Positions 1-9,274 of a stretch of DNA of 64,000 nucleotides are shown piece after piece (within the stretch, counting starts at the first letter, position 1; each line of letters opens with the position of its first letter). Source of the stretch: Pseudomonas frederiksbergensis. Its GTDB lineage: Bacteria > Pseudomonadota > Gammaproteobacteria > Pseudomonadales > Pseudomonadaceae. The notes under the pieces were generated by a model that saw nothing but the letters and a program-made list of their open reading frames with translations, was not told where the DNA came from and ran no database searches. The stretch is taken from assembly GCF_900105495.1 (NCBI RefSeq), contig NZ_FNTF01000002.1:1277501-1341500 (forward strand), written 5' to 3'. The position numbers were made by a program, and so were the translations under genes.

Positions 1-2
1 TC

Positions 3-1115
<1,113 letters not shown>

Positions 1116-1135
1116 GGCTTGGATTTAGCGAATGA

Positions 1136-1163
1136 AAAAGCCGCCCTTCGGGGCGGCTTTTTT
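1136..1163 (+). terminator. Rho-independent terminator of pckA
   Basis: Hairpin AAGCCGCCC-TTCG-GGGCGGCTT followed by a T run. It lies 20 bp past the pckA stop. The A run on the left side means it may also work on the minus strand, where the KTSC gene ends at 1183. Confidence 0.9.
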
Positions 1164-1182
1164 ATATCAAAAAAAACATGCA

Positions 1183-1395
1183 TCAAGTCTTGGCATAACG
1201 AAACCGACCTTTTATTTCTTCGGCTAAGAACTGCCCCTTGGAAGGTGCATTTCTCAACGCATCAAATACATTCTGAGGCACATCAAAGTAATCATACAAA
1301 CTTCCGTTTTTGAACTCTACTTTCAAAACGCTTGTGTTTTCATCAAAGCCGATCCGGGCTAAGTTAGAAGACTCTGGTGTAGATTGCCATTCCAT
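1183..1395 (-). CDS. KTSC-domain small protein, third gene of SIR2-HerA operon
   Basis: A 70-residue protein that matches the KTSC domain along its whole length: SSNLARIGFDENTSVLKVEF at residues 9-28, then YDYFDVPQNVFDAL, APSKGQF and a C-terminal GRFRY. The domain is small and all-beta, named for its occurrence at the C terminus of lysyl-tRNA synthetase-like proteins; its function is not established. The ATG lies only 3 nt after the stop of the HerA gene, so the two are almost certainly co-transcribed and translationally coupled. The gene is the last of a three-gene minus-strand operon and ends near the pckA terminator. Its role in the operon is unknown; an accessory or regulatory subunit is an inference from position only. 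Confidence 0.8.
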   Translation of the reverse strand: MEWQSTPESSNLARIGFDENTSVLKVEFKNGSLYDYFDVPQNVFDALRNAPSKGQFLAEEIKGRFRYAKT

Positions 1396-1398
1396 TTC

Positions 1399-3324
1399 TC
1401 ACTCTCCTTGTTCATTTGACGTGTCTGCAGCAGGATTTGTTGCAGGGGATTGATGCTCATAGTGCGGAGTCTGTTTTCGCCATTGTCTAACCATCGCAGA
1501 GTAATCGTTAGGGTCACGGCGTTGTCCCCAACCTGCGGGTCCTTCATAAGCGATTTGGTTTTGATCGAGTAAGCTTCTTACTACCACCTTTGGATCAACG
1601 CTATCCGGTCGACGATTGGGCGGAGGGGGTGTAATTAAGGTGCGTACAGGCAGGCTTACTGCTTCGCCAACAATAATGGCCTCGCCAGTTCTCAGAACGG
1701 GCAGCATATCAAATAATCCCTTCAAGTTGTCGGAAGCTGCACTGGATATATGTCCGCGATCAACTTCGTTCGATAATCTAAGGGCGAAAATAGTGCCACA
1801 TTGCGAAAGTATGGTGGAGTCAATTTCAGAAGGGCGTTGACTTACAATCATCATTCCGACTCCGTACTTACGACCCTCTTTAGCTATTTTCCTTACGGCG
1901 GCAGCCGCCATGCCTGAGTTTTCTTTGGATAAGTAAGTGTGAGCTTCTTCTAAAACTAACAATAAAGGACGCTCGCGGCCACCTTCGGGTAAGTTTCTCG
2001 ACCAAAAAATCGCATCATACAAAACACGTAAAAGCGCTCCAATAAGATCATTGAGAATAGAAGAAGGGATTCCGGATAGGTCGAGTATAGTTATCGGGGT
2101 TGGTCCTCCAATCCAGCTCTGAAGAACCATATCCAGATCGGAAGCTGTTCTGCCATCAATGTTAGGGAGCCAGTCTCCAGGGTTGAATATAAACGCTAGC
2201 CTAGGGTCTCGTAACTTTGAGGCTAGCCCTGCGAGTGGTTGCTTCATGCCAATAGCATCTCTGCTCAACTGCACTCGCTCGTTTGCAGGTCCAGTTGTTT
2301 TGACTGTTCGGTAGAGTGGTGGAGTAACCGACATCGCATCGCCCAATTCAACAGGCGTTCCTAAAGCGTCTAAAACATAGGCTGGATCAACTTCGTCGGT
2401 GGCACCGCCGGGTCTTGGGATGAGCGTTAAGTGTTCGCGCTTATGGAGTTCAAACCAAAGCTTGTGTAAACAGAACGGAGTGGGGGTATCGACGGTAACT
2501 TGCGATATATCAACTCCATTTCGAGGTTGGCTTACTAGGCTTTCTTTTTTTAGTTGCACTACAAAGTCGGCCACACTTGACGAGTGAGTGTCTGATAATT
2601 TTCCAAATGCTAGTGTGGTGAATTCTTCAAAGCTTAATGCCCAAAATGGTATGTAAAGTGATGATCGCGCTCTAGCTATGTCACCCGAAATAGAGAAAAC
2701 AGACGCTTTATCTGATAGCGCACGTGAGTACTCTCCGTGGATATCTAATACTACGATCCTTGCGGAAGGGTAGCGCTCGCTATCAGACAAGGCACTAAGT
2801 AGTCCCGCTACGGTTGTAGATTTTCCTGAGCCCGTAGTGCCCACAACTGCAGAGTGGCGCGTAACTAGCTTGTTTATATTTATTAACGATGGAATGGACT
2901 CAGCGCTCGCTAGGTGCCCCACGGAAACAAAGTCTTGAGGCTCACCTGCACCGTAGATTGCTAATAGGTCTGCTTCGGTGACGATATGTACTCGATCTTC
3001 AATCGTGGGATGTTGTGAAATCCCTCGCTCAAATTTTCCTCCTCTTTGACCTTCGCCAACCATCTGTACTGTGACCCAACGATTTCCGTAGATTTTTTTA
3101 TCTTGCTCGCCGGAGGGGGCCGCTCCTGCTCCTACTTGAGATACAACACCATATAGGTCAACAAATCCCAGTGGAATACGTACGAAACTACCAATTTGCC
3201 CTATGCGATATCCTTCCCCATGCACGAAGCCAAGGCCTGTAACTGTGTCATTACTAAGTTCAACAGTTATAGTTGCTCCGTGTACATCTTGAACTGTTCC
3301 AATAAAGGTCGGGTCACGGAGCAT
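1399..3324 (-). CDS. HerA-like hexameric ATPase/translocase (DUF87), SIR2-HerA defence
   Basis: A 641-residue protein of the HerA/FtsK superfamily. It has an N-terminal HAS-barrel-like beta region (about 1-130), Walker A GTTGSGKST at 162-170, VLDIHGEYS at 192-200, Walker B LLLVLEEAH ending at about residue 461, and the motif SQRPSEID at 495-502, which is characteristic of bacterial HerA ATPases. HerA proteins form hexameric DNA-translocating rings. When paired with a SIR2 protein they form a known anti-phage complex that depletes NAD and degrades nucleic acid. The start overlaps the end of the SIR2 gene by 11 nt, with a ribosome-binding-like CCAGGTGA upstream. Base composition is clearly more AT-rich than pckA, which points to horizontal acquisition. 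Confidence 0.9.
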   Translation of the reverse strand: MLRDPTFIGTVQDVHGATITVELSNDTVTGLGFVHGEGYRIGQIGSFVRIPLGFVDLYGVVSQVGAGAAPSGEQDKKIYGNRWVTVQMVGEGQRGGKFERGISQHPTIEDRVHIVTEADLLAIYGAGEPQDFVSVGHLASAESIPSLININKLVTRHSAVVGTTGSGKSTTVAGLLSALSDSERYPSARIVVLDIHGEYSRALSDKASVFSISGDIARARSSLYIPFWALSFEEFTTLAFGKLSDTHSSSVADFVVQLKKESLVSQPRNGVDISQVTVDTPTPFCLHKLWFELHKREHLTLIPRPGGATDEVDPAYVLDALGTPVELGDAMSVTPPLYRTVKTTGPANERVQLSRDAIGMKQPLAGLASKLRDPRLAFIFNPGDWLPNIDGRTASDLDMVLQSWIGGPTPITILDLSGIPSSILNDLIGALLRVLYDAIFWSRNLPEGGRERPLLLVLEEAHTYLSKENSGMAAAAVRKIAKEGRKYGVGMMIVSQRPSEIDSTILSQCGTIFALRLSNEVDRGHISSAASDNLKGLFDMLPVLRTGEAIIVGEAVSLPVRTLITPPPPNRRPDSVDPKVVVRSLLDQNQIAYEGPAGWGQRRDPNDYSAMVRQWRKQTPHYEHQSPATNPAADTSNEQGE

Positions 3325-4540
3325 TTTGAGTCACCTGGTCGTCTCCAGTCCATGCAAGTTGGCGAGCGAGAAAGTCTCCAAAATATTTAAAGTCTCCAAG
3401 TTTGAACTCACTAGAGATTTCTTCCGGTGCTGCAGGATTATTTTGGCGCTTTATGACGCTGACGTTATGAAGTGGATGGTCCCTCTGTTCCTCAGTTTTC
3501 CAAGACTTATCTAAAGTGCCAAGCACTGCACCGTCGGCAGCCAATAAACTTAAGTTTGGGTGCTTGGCTGCTTTGCTTATTGCTTCGGGATAGTCGGCTC
3601 TATTGCCGAATAAAAGCCCAAAGCATATAGCTGTTGGATTGCTACGTAGTCCATGTAATATAACTTCGTTCAGATGTTGGTCAGCAAAAGAATATCCACA
3701 GGTTATTAAAACTGCTTGCCCTCTACCAAGGAATGATCTCAGTCTATCTTGCATCGCAAGATATGGCATTCTACGGCTTTGGTCATATTTAAGGTGGGAC
3801 GGATAGATCATTTGCCTGTCTTCATCACTAGATGCTTCGCGACGAATAACCTCTTCACTTTCCGTCCGCCACCAATTTACCGAGCCATGCAGTTTCCATA
3901 GCCTTGCCCATCTAGGAGGCAGAGATTCATTTTCTATAGATGTAAGGTCGAAGAAAGCATTTTTTGACCCAACAAACCCATCAAAGTATGGGATTTTGTG
4001 CATTTCTAGGGCTTGCTCAACCAACAAATCGTAGTTTGGGGTGAATATTTCGATTGGGTGCTCACGTTTAATTCCCCCTATCCATGTTGCGAGCTGGTGG
4101 TAAGGTGTTTTTTTTGTCGGAAGATCAACGCCTACCTCGGCAGTGGTCAACCTGCAAATCTCTTTGTCCAACGCAGCTAGTGATGATTTGGTCAGCCCAT
4201 CAATATTCCCCTCTCTAACAACATCTTGAAGAGCACGGATATGGGTCAAAATATCTTCTAATGTTGGGTTGGCTGGAATTCCATCTTTAAATCTATTCAT
4301 CAAAATAGAGTAGTCACCTTCAAACTCTCCAGGCGTGCTCAATTTTTCATGAATCAGAGTAGTTAATCCTCTTATATCGGGAATAAGTGGTTTTGTGCTG
4401 GATGATGGTGGGTCGGTAGGTAAGCGTATCGAGACCGGGCACCCCGCTCCGAGGAGGAAGGCTATACGCATTTTATCGGGGGCCAATGCTTGCTGGAGAA
4501 GAATGGATTGTCTGTACGGGCAATGAGGAACTGCTGTCAT
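3314..4540 (-). CDS. SIR2-family NADase, SIR2-HerA defence
   Basis: A 408-residue SIR2-fold protein. It has the NAD-binding GAG motif LLGAGCPVSI at 29-38, FTPNYDLLVE at 166-175 and KLHGSVNWW at 216-224, where H218 is the expected catalytic histidine. SIR2 proteins in defence operons hydrolyse NAD+ on phage infection, and together with HerA they assemble a large two-protein complex. The gene is first in the operon and overlaps herA by 11 nt. The start at 4540 is the longest option; an internal ATG at 4471, just before the beta strand leading to GAG, is possible, but neither has a strong ribosome-binding site. The 281 bp upstream (4541-4821) hold no gene, only a short run of GGCCTCGAT-type repeats at 4711-4737 and presumably the promoter. 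Confidence 0.88.
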   Translation of the reverse strand: MTAVPHCPYRQSILLQQALAPDKMRIAFLLGAGCPVSIRLPTDPPSSSTKPLIPDIRGLTTLIHEKLSTPGEFEGDYSILMNRFKDGIPANPTLEDILTHIRALQDVVREGNIDGLTKSSLAALDKEICRLTTAEVGVDLPTKKTPYHQLATWIGGIKREHPIEIFTPNYDLLVEQALEMHKIPYFDGFVGSKNAFFDLTSIENESLPPRWARLWKLHGSVNWWRTESEEVIRREASSDEDRQMIYPSHLKYDQSRRMPYLAMQDRLRSFLGRGQAVLITCGYSFADQHLNEVILHGLRSNPTAICFGLLFGNRADYPEAISKAAKHPNLSLLAADGAVLGTLDKSWKTEEQRDHPLHNVSVIKRQNNPAAPEEISSEFKLGDFKYFGDFLARQLAWTGDDQVTQNAP

Positions 4541-4821
4541 GAGATTTTCAATCCGTTGGTTATCTCGAGGTTCGCATCACTCCACGAGATTGGGTTGCTC
4601 GAGACTAGTCCTGATGGCGGGCGTTTGCCAGTAGATAGGGGCGGTTCAATTTTGGGGTTGCGATATAAGCTACTGACGGTTTCTGACGCTTGGGGAAGGG
4701 TCCAGGCGTTAGGCCTCGATGGCCTCGATGGCCTTGACGGTCAGTGGGGGGATTTGTAGGCGCGGCCTCGGGGTTAGAGGGGAGATGGCATGACCTTCAT
4801 TTACACCTACTCCCAGAGATA

Positions 4822-6093
4822 CTAATTACCAGAAAGCCGAAACGCTGGCGCCATGTTGTCTTGTTCACGCCTCGATAACCCCAACGCACCCGCCAGCGTT
4901 GGCCATTGGCTGACGACTCCTTGGAAACTCTCAATAATGTTTTCCGCATCGGCACGACTGACCCGAAAGTATTCCGCCACTTCGCGAGCAAGTTCGAGAT
5001 CCAAAGCGTTGTCGGCATCGGTGATATTGAGCTTCAATCCATCGGCGTGGGCTACCGGATTCATGTCGTAGGCATCAGACAGGCGCCATCCCCGACCGGG
5101 GTCAAGGATAAAGCCATGATTGCGCAGGTGGTCGTCGGTATTGGAGACCAGGATGTTGAACACGATACGAGACCATAACTCGCGAAGATCTGCGTTGGTT
5201 TCCGAGCCGTGTTCCATGAGCACTTCTGCTAACTCAAGGTAGCTGGCGCCCACCGATGCATCGTCACCGTCAACACGGTCGGTCAGGGTCATTGCTGAAG
5301 CAAAATGCAGTCGACCACCCTGTTCGGTGCGGTCGAAGCGCTTGACCATGAAGCAGTGATGTTCGCTCGCGAAACGGCGTGCAGTGCCGGTCGCGACCCG
5401 CAAGCCACAATGATTCGCCAAGGCATTCACCACCATTTCCCAGCCACCGACGTCATAGTCATCACGAGTGCTCGGGAACTTGGCGATCCATAAATGACCA
5501 TGCTCGTCAGCAACGCTGGCTTTTGGTCTGGCGCCACCTAGTGAGCCACCAGGCGCTATCAGCATCCTCAGCCACTCGCGCCCGTCGAGTGACGTATTGT
5601 CTGGATCGTTTTCCAAGGCTCGGCTTGCCTGCTCCAACGCGCGTAACTCGACAAAGGGTGGGGCGGCCAACCCATCGCGATCATCCAGAAAATTGCCTTC
5701 GTCATTGAGCTTGTAGCGGATAGCTCCAACCCGATAGAGGTCATGAACACCTAAAAGGAAATCTGACTCGTACAGCTTGGTGCCTTTAGGGGTCAACCCG
5801 TCACGGATGTCTCGTTCCAGCCGCCGCTTCATCAGCAATTGGCCCCATCGATCCGGGCTTGAATCGGCAAAAACGCCAAACCGGGTCTGATGTTGGCCAG
5901 GGAACTGCCGACCCTCAAAAAGGCCGATTCGGGGGTCCAGGGATGTGAAGCTCAACTCGGGATCGGCCAACGCCGCCGCGTCGTACTCAAACTCGAACAC
6001 GTTGGTGGCACGAGCCTTTCTGGCATGGAGGAACCCAAGACGCCTTGGTCCGTTCAAGGATTCCCAATCCGCATACACCGAGATCAATGTCAT
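4822..6093 (-). CDS. hipA: HipA-family serine/threonine kinase (toxin of HipBA-type pair)
   Basis: A 423-residue HipA-like kinase. It has an N-terminal subdomain with the [11 protein letters not shown] signature (78-88), a glycine-rich loop [11 protein letters not shown] at 181-191, an ATP-contacting lysine in WIAKFPS (K205), catalytic loop [11 protein letters not shown] at 318-328 and metal-binding DAYDMNP at 340-346. In E. coli HipA the serine of the flexible loop is autophosphorylated and the kinase phosphorylates GltX, causing persistence; S184 is the equivalent position here. The start overlaps the end of the upstream HTH gene by 4 nt (ATGA), the usual HipBA arrangement with the antitoxin first. 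The substrate cannot be told from sequence. Confidence 0.9.
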   Translation of the reverse strand: MTLISVYADWESLNGPRRLGFLHARKARATNVFEFEYDAAALADPELSFTSLDPRIGLFEGRQFPGQHQTRFGVFADSSPDRWGQLLMKRRLERDIRDGLTPKGTKLYESDFLLGVHDLYRVGAIRYKLNDEGNFLDDRDGLAAPPFVELRALEQASRALENDPDNTSLDGREWLRMLIAPGGSLGGARPKASVADEHGHLWIAKFPSTRDDYDVGGWEMVVNALANHCGLRVATGTARRFASEHHCFMVKRFDRTEQGGRLHFASAMTLTDRVDGDDASVGASYLELAEVLMEHGSETNADLRELWSRIVFNILVSNTDDHLRNHGFILDPGRGWRLSDAYDMNPVAHADGLKLNITDADNALDLELAREVAEYFRVSRADAENIIESFQGVVSQWPTLAGALGLSRREQDNMAPAFRLSGN

Positions 6094-6581
6094 TTTTTAC
6101 CCGTCGTAGGTTTGGGGTTTTTCTTGGTTAACAAATTGGATAAAGAGTGAGTGTTCAAAGGGAAATCGGCACCAAGGTCCGATTCAGAGGGGCTGTCAAA
6201 TGCCCCCGTCTCTCTGTCGCGAATAGGTGGCGATACCTTCGCTGGCGCTACGCTGCGTACTCGTTGGCGTTTACTGGCCGCGAGGCTTGCTCTCGGGGTT
6301 AATTGAGCGTCTTGCAGCTGGCGCCCCAGCTCATCCACTGCGGCGAGTTTGCTCAGGTCTTTCTCCAAGCCCAGCACCTGCATCACTGACAAATAAGCCC
6401 CCATTGTCACGCCTGATCCACCTGACTCTAGAGAGCGCAGTGTTGTCAGTGACATGCCAGCCCTTTCAGCAACCTGCTTGGCTGTCAGCTTGCGGCGCAA
6501 CCGAGCGAGTTTGAGCCGCTCGCCAAATTCAGAGAGCAGCTTGGCTGCTGCTGGCAGGAGCGGCGCTGTTTTTTTAGCCAT
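6090..6581 (-). CDS. hipB: HipB-like XRE-family antitoxin/repressor
   Basis: A 163-residue protein with a helix-turn-helix domain at about residues 14-70 ([20 protein letters not shown], then [20 protein letters not shown]). It has a long basic, proline- and serine-rich C-terminal tail that is unusual for HipB, which is normally 85-100 residues. It precedes and overlaps hipA by 4 nt. The expected role is to bind and neutralise HipA and to autorepress the operon from the motif-rich region just upstream. The long tail could carry extra toxin contacts or be a degradation tag; neither is visible directly. Confidence 0.85.
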   Translation of the reverse strand: MAKKTAPLLPAAAKLLSEFGERLKLARLRRKLTAKQVAERAGMSLTTLRSLESGGSGVTMGAYLSVMQVLGLEKDLSKLAAVDELGRQLQDAQLTPRASLAASKRQRVRSVAPAKVSPPIRDRETGAFDSPSESDLGADFPLNTHSLSNLLTKKNPKPTTGKK

Positions 6582-6583
6582 GT

Positions 6584-6783
6584 GCCATTATTCCTTCGTT
6601 TTTAGGCTTTAACTGCCAGAATAATAGCACTTATGTGATGATTTGCTGGGCTGCCCCAACGTGTAGCAAGTCTCTCTCTGCCAGTACGGCCGCTCCAGAT
6701 GGACGTCGGAGGCGGGATTATTGAAACTGCCATTATTCCAACCTAAATCGCTAAAAACAGCCAGAATATTGCCACTTAAGTGT
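6584..6783. promoter_or_regulatory. Candidate hipBA operator array (two paired sites)
   Basis: Two copies of the same arrangement lie upstream of hipB. GCCATTATTCC at 6584-6594 faces CAGAATAATAGCAC at 6617-6630, and GCCATTATTCC at 6729-6739 faces CAGAATATTGCCAC at 6762-6775, each followed by CTTA(T/A)GTG. The half-site is roughly GAATAATRGC, in inverted pairs about 30 bp apart, as expected for a dimeric HTH repressor. The second pair also overlaps the 3' end of the downstream-facing gene at 6786. Binding is inferred from repetition and position only. Confidence 0.6.
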
Positions 6784-6785
6784 GG

Positions 6786-7139
6786 CTAGATCCCTTCCAG
6801 AGCTTTTGTATCCCACCGTTGCAACTTGACCGCTTGGTAAAGCATGCCAATGGTCAGTGGGGCTTTGTCGCCACGACCTTTGGCTCGGCGTTTGAGGAAC
6901 ACATCGAATCCTTCCGGCTGGAAGTAGCGATAGGCGTCGTAGTCCACGAAGTCGATCCCAAACTGTTCTTCCAGCGCTTCCATCAAATGCCGCGCATCGG
7001 CACCGTCGCAGTCCAGGTCGAAGTTGATCGAGGTGGTGAGGCTGATGGTTTTGCGTTCGGGTAGTCCGAGTTCTTCGTGCAGCAGCTGCATGAGCAGGTG
7101 CATGGCGTGGTCGTCGGGGAAGTTTGGGGCGAGGTTCAT
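6786..7139 (-). CDS. DUF1493-like protein
   Basis: A 117-residue acidic protein, when started at the ATG at 7139 (NLAPNFPDDHAMHLLMQLLH after the Met). It has the pattern of DUF1493: an ELGLPE turn, LTTSINFDLDCDGADA (an acyl-carrier-protein-like DxDG loop), then EEQFGIDF and a basic C-terminal part. Function unknown. The same frame stays open upstream to 7313, through a segment that looks like an antitoxin N-terminus, so a 175-residue fusion is possible; an in-frame ATG at 7163 is a further option. Its 3' end abuts the hipBA operator region. Confidence 0.65.
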   Translation of the reverse strand: MNLAPNFPDDHAMHLLMQLLHEELGLPERKTISLTTSINFDLDCDGADARHLMEALEEQFGIDFVDYDAYRYFQPEGFDVFLKRRAKGRGDKAPLTIGMLYQAVKLQRWDTKALEGI

Positions 7140-7220
7140 GGGGCGTCTTCTGTTCAGGGCCATTTCGTGAGGCGGATTAAGCCTGATCTTGCGATGTGTT
7201 GGGTGTCGATCAGAGCAGCG

Positions 7221-7313
7221 AACGTGGAGTTCGCGGGAAGGCTGGCGCTCACCTCGTACGATCTCGTTCATTTGTTGCACGCTTTTCATCAGCTCATCAA
7301 AAAACTTGCTCAA
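7221..7313 (-). pseudogene. Remnant of NadS/HigA-type antitoxin N-terminus
   Basis: Reading from the ATG at 7313 gives SKFFDELMKSVQQMNEIVRG then ERQPSREL, the typical N-terminal arm of NadS/HigA-type antitoxins. The HTH domain that should follow is missing: the sequence changes to unrelated residues and runs into the DUF1493 frame. No partner toxin is present. Best read as a decayed antitoxin gene whose start now sits in frame with the DUF1493 gene. Confidence 0.5.
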
Positions 7314-7330
7314 GGTTATCCCCGGGATTT

Positions 7331-7357
7331 GATCGTTCCCACGCAGTGGGAACGATC
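7331..7357. repeat. REP-like palindrome (GATCGTTCCCAC family)
   Basis: Perfect inverted repeat GATCGTTCCCAC-GCA-GTGGGAACGATC. It is the shortest of seven members of this family in the window. Confidence 0.85.
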
Positions 7358-7368
7358 CTGGCTCGGTG

Positions 7369-7665
7369 TCAGGTTGGTGCTTTCCAGCCCATCATGCGTT
7401 GTTGGGCGACTTTCAGCAGGTCGCAGCCGTCCTGGGTCAACAGGTAGAGAGCGTGGGTGATGTGCGGGATGTCTTCCACGTCACCGTTTTTGAAGCATTG
7501 GCAATGTAGGGTTTTGAGCAGGTCGCTGGAAGCGCGGATGCGCTGGAGTGCGGCTTCGAGGATGTCTTGCGGGTTGGCTTCTGTGTCGATGATCAGGGGT
7601 GGGGAGTCGGTGAGGTTTGTTTCTAGTGGGCGGTAGCGATCGGGGAATGGGTTCAACGTTTTCAT
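7369..7665 (-). CDS. Conserved Pseudomonas small protein, paralogue of the 9275-9538 gene
   Basis: A 98-residue protein, with the ATG at 7665 chosen because TTGAGG lies at good spacing upstream. It shares DRYRPL, IIDTEA, a stretch of AALQRIRASSDLLKTLHC type, then DIPHI and LYLLTQDGCDLL with the gene at 9275-9538, so the two are clear paralogues. No enzymatic motif; probably a small helical cytosolic protein of the DUF3077-like group seen in Pseudomonas. A conserved intergenic element lies directly upstream. It sits on one side of the DUF5621 gene, its paralogue on the other. Confidence 0.7.
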   Translation of the reverse strand: MKTLNPFPDRYRPLETNLTDSPPLIIDTEANPQDILEAALQRIRASSDLLKTLHCQCFKNGDVEDIPHITHALYLLTQDGCDLLKVAQQRMMGWKAPT

Positions 7666-7720
7666 TGTTTGTAGCCTCAAATGCGTTAGCAATAACCCGC
7701 GCTATCGTGACCAAGCGATA

Positions 7721-7945
7721 GGAGGCGGACTGTGTTCGGGTTGGTCAACCGATGAGGCTCACATCCCGGCACGCCCGAGGGCGTCCCAAACACAGCCACC
7801 ATATAGGGTGCAGGCACTTGAAGTGCCGGCAGCATACAACGGACGCGTAGATATGAGCTATTCAGGTGACCAAGCCCGAGTCGCTGATTTGGCAGCGACA
7901 GCCCGACTATAGGTGTCAGCCGCCGGGCAGCGATAGACGATAAAG
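7721..7945. ncRNA. Conserved structured element A (candidate leader/ncRNA)
   Basis: This 355-bp gene gap (7693-8047) holds no convincing coding frame. It is homologous to element B at 40702-40925. Shared blocks are CCGGCA, CACAGCC(A/G)CCAT, (T/G)GGCAC and TTGGCAGCGAC. Two hairpins are visible: ACGCCC-GA-GGGCGT at 7771-7784 and GTCGCTG-ATTTGG-CAGCGAC at 7880-7899. Both elements lie 5' of a minus-strand small DUF gene. The orientation of any transcript is not known; by position it would be the leader of the 7369-7665 gene. Confidence 0.5.
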
Positions 7946-8047
7946 AGTCCCCGCTTGTAGGATCGGGCCGAACCTCGGCTAGGCCCTTTCTATAGGAATT
8001 TTCGCGAAGAATGTTCTCGCGCTTTCCACCCTCCCGCGCCCATCACC

Positions 8048-9175
8048 TCAACGAATATGCTGATACGAAGCCACATCCAGAAGGTCGGTGCTCAGCCCGG
8101 TCGCCGGCGCATAGATCGTGCCTTTCACTGCCGAGAACCTGACCCCATTACTGCCCAGCGAAACGTAGCGCTCGCCCTGGTCCAGCTCGGTGAAGTAGGT
8201 GTACGAGCACTTTTCCATCGCTTTGTATTTCGCGGCGGCGCTGGCCATGGTGTTGTGGTGTTTCTGCAGGTCGGCCGCGCTCAGGTTGAGGGTTTTGTTC
8301 AGCGGCACACCCCAGCGCTTCAGGCACACTTCGGCAAAGTGGCGGACGATCAGGCCGGGTTCGGCCAGCACTTTAGGGCCGCTGACACCGTCTGCTGCGG
8401 CGTTGCCAACCAGCGTGCCATGACGGCCGGGCATCGGGTAAATGTGGGTTCGGGTGCCGGTGGCCGTTTGCGGGATGACGCAGCTGAAGCCTTTGGAGCG
8501 CTCGTCTCGGGCGTAGAAGCCGACGTATTCTTTTACGTTGGCATTCAGTTTTACTTTGTCCTCCTGAAAGTTACCGATGCCCGGTACCGGATCAATCGCA
8601 AAGATATTGACCGGGATGTTCTTCAGTGCGCTGTCCTTGAACATGGCATTGGCCAGCATATGGCAACTAATACCGCCGCGGCTCCAGCCTACCAAGTTGA
8701 CCTTGGTTGGAATAACGCCGTCCTTGCGAAACGTTTTAATGATTTGTTCTTGCAACTTCTGCTGGGTCACGCTGCGGTCGCCATAGTTATATTTACGCCA
8801 CAGCCAGGAACCTTCGACGATCACGTCTTCGATTGGAATGCCTGCAGCCTTCAGGCGGTTGTATTCGGTCTCGGTCAGTTTTTCACGTTGCCAGTCACAC
8901 TGGCCTTTGATGATGTTGATGGCGTGTTTGACGTTCTCCTCCCAGCCCTTGCCGAACAGCGTGCCGCTCAGGCCATAGTCCTTGGATTGAGTGAACATCT
9001 CATCAGCTTGCAGGTTGCTGGTGCCGGGACCGTCGATCACGATCCATTCGGCAAACTCTCGGCCAGCATGATGGGAGGCGAGTGCCGAAACCAGTTCGCC
9101 ATTCCAGTAAGTTGGGTTTTGGTTGTCGAATTTGGTCGAGCCGGTACCGCAAAAGAAAATAGTTAATGTAGTCAT
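8048..9175 (-). CDS. DUF5621-type alpha/beta hydrolase, possible effector
   Basis: A 375-residue protein with no signal peptide. The N-terminus TTLTIFFCGTGSTKFD and the HAINIIKGQ and SWLWRKYNYGDR stretches match the DUF5621 family. VGWSRGG at 162-168 is a GxSxG nucleophile elbow with S165 as predicted catalytic serine; DPVPG and a late His (HFAE) are candidate acid and base. The fold resembles lipase-like type VI effectors of the Tle kind and related proteins in intracellular pathogens, so a phospholipase or esterase effector is plausible but not shown. It is flanked by two paralogous small genes that might be cognate partners. No VgrG, PAAR or Hcp gene is nearby. Confidence 0.7.
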   Translation of the reverse strand: MTTLTIFFCGTGSTKFDNQNPTYWNGELVSALASHHAGREFAEWIVIDGPGTSNLQADEMFTQSKDYGLSGTLFGKGWEENVKHAINIIKGQCDWQREKLTETEYNRLKAAGIPIEDVIVEGSWLWRKYNYGDRSVTQQKLQEQIIKTFRKDGVIPTKVNLVGWSRGGISCHMLANAMFKDSALKNIPVNIFAIDPVPGIGNFQEDKVKLNANVKEYVGFYARDERSKGFSCVIPQTATGTRTHIYPMPGRHGTLVGNAAADGVSGPKVLAEPGLIVRHFAEVCLKRWGVPLNKTLNLSAADLQKHHNTMASAAAKYKAMEKCSYTYFTELDQGERYVSLGSNGVRFSAVKGTIYAPATGLSTDLLDVASYQHIR

Positions 9176-9274
9176 TGTTGTGCTCTTGTTTGGTTTAAGA
9201 GCGTACAGGCTAGTTTGAGTTATTTAAATAATGAAGTGGTTAGTTGTTACCGGGGTTGTAGTGTGTTAGAGGTT

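Noticed and set aside
4711..4737. Short GGCCTCGAT tandem repeats upstream of the SIR2 gene
   Set aside because: Only about three imperfect units; could be chance in GC-rich DNA, and too short for CRISPR or a clear operator.
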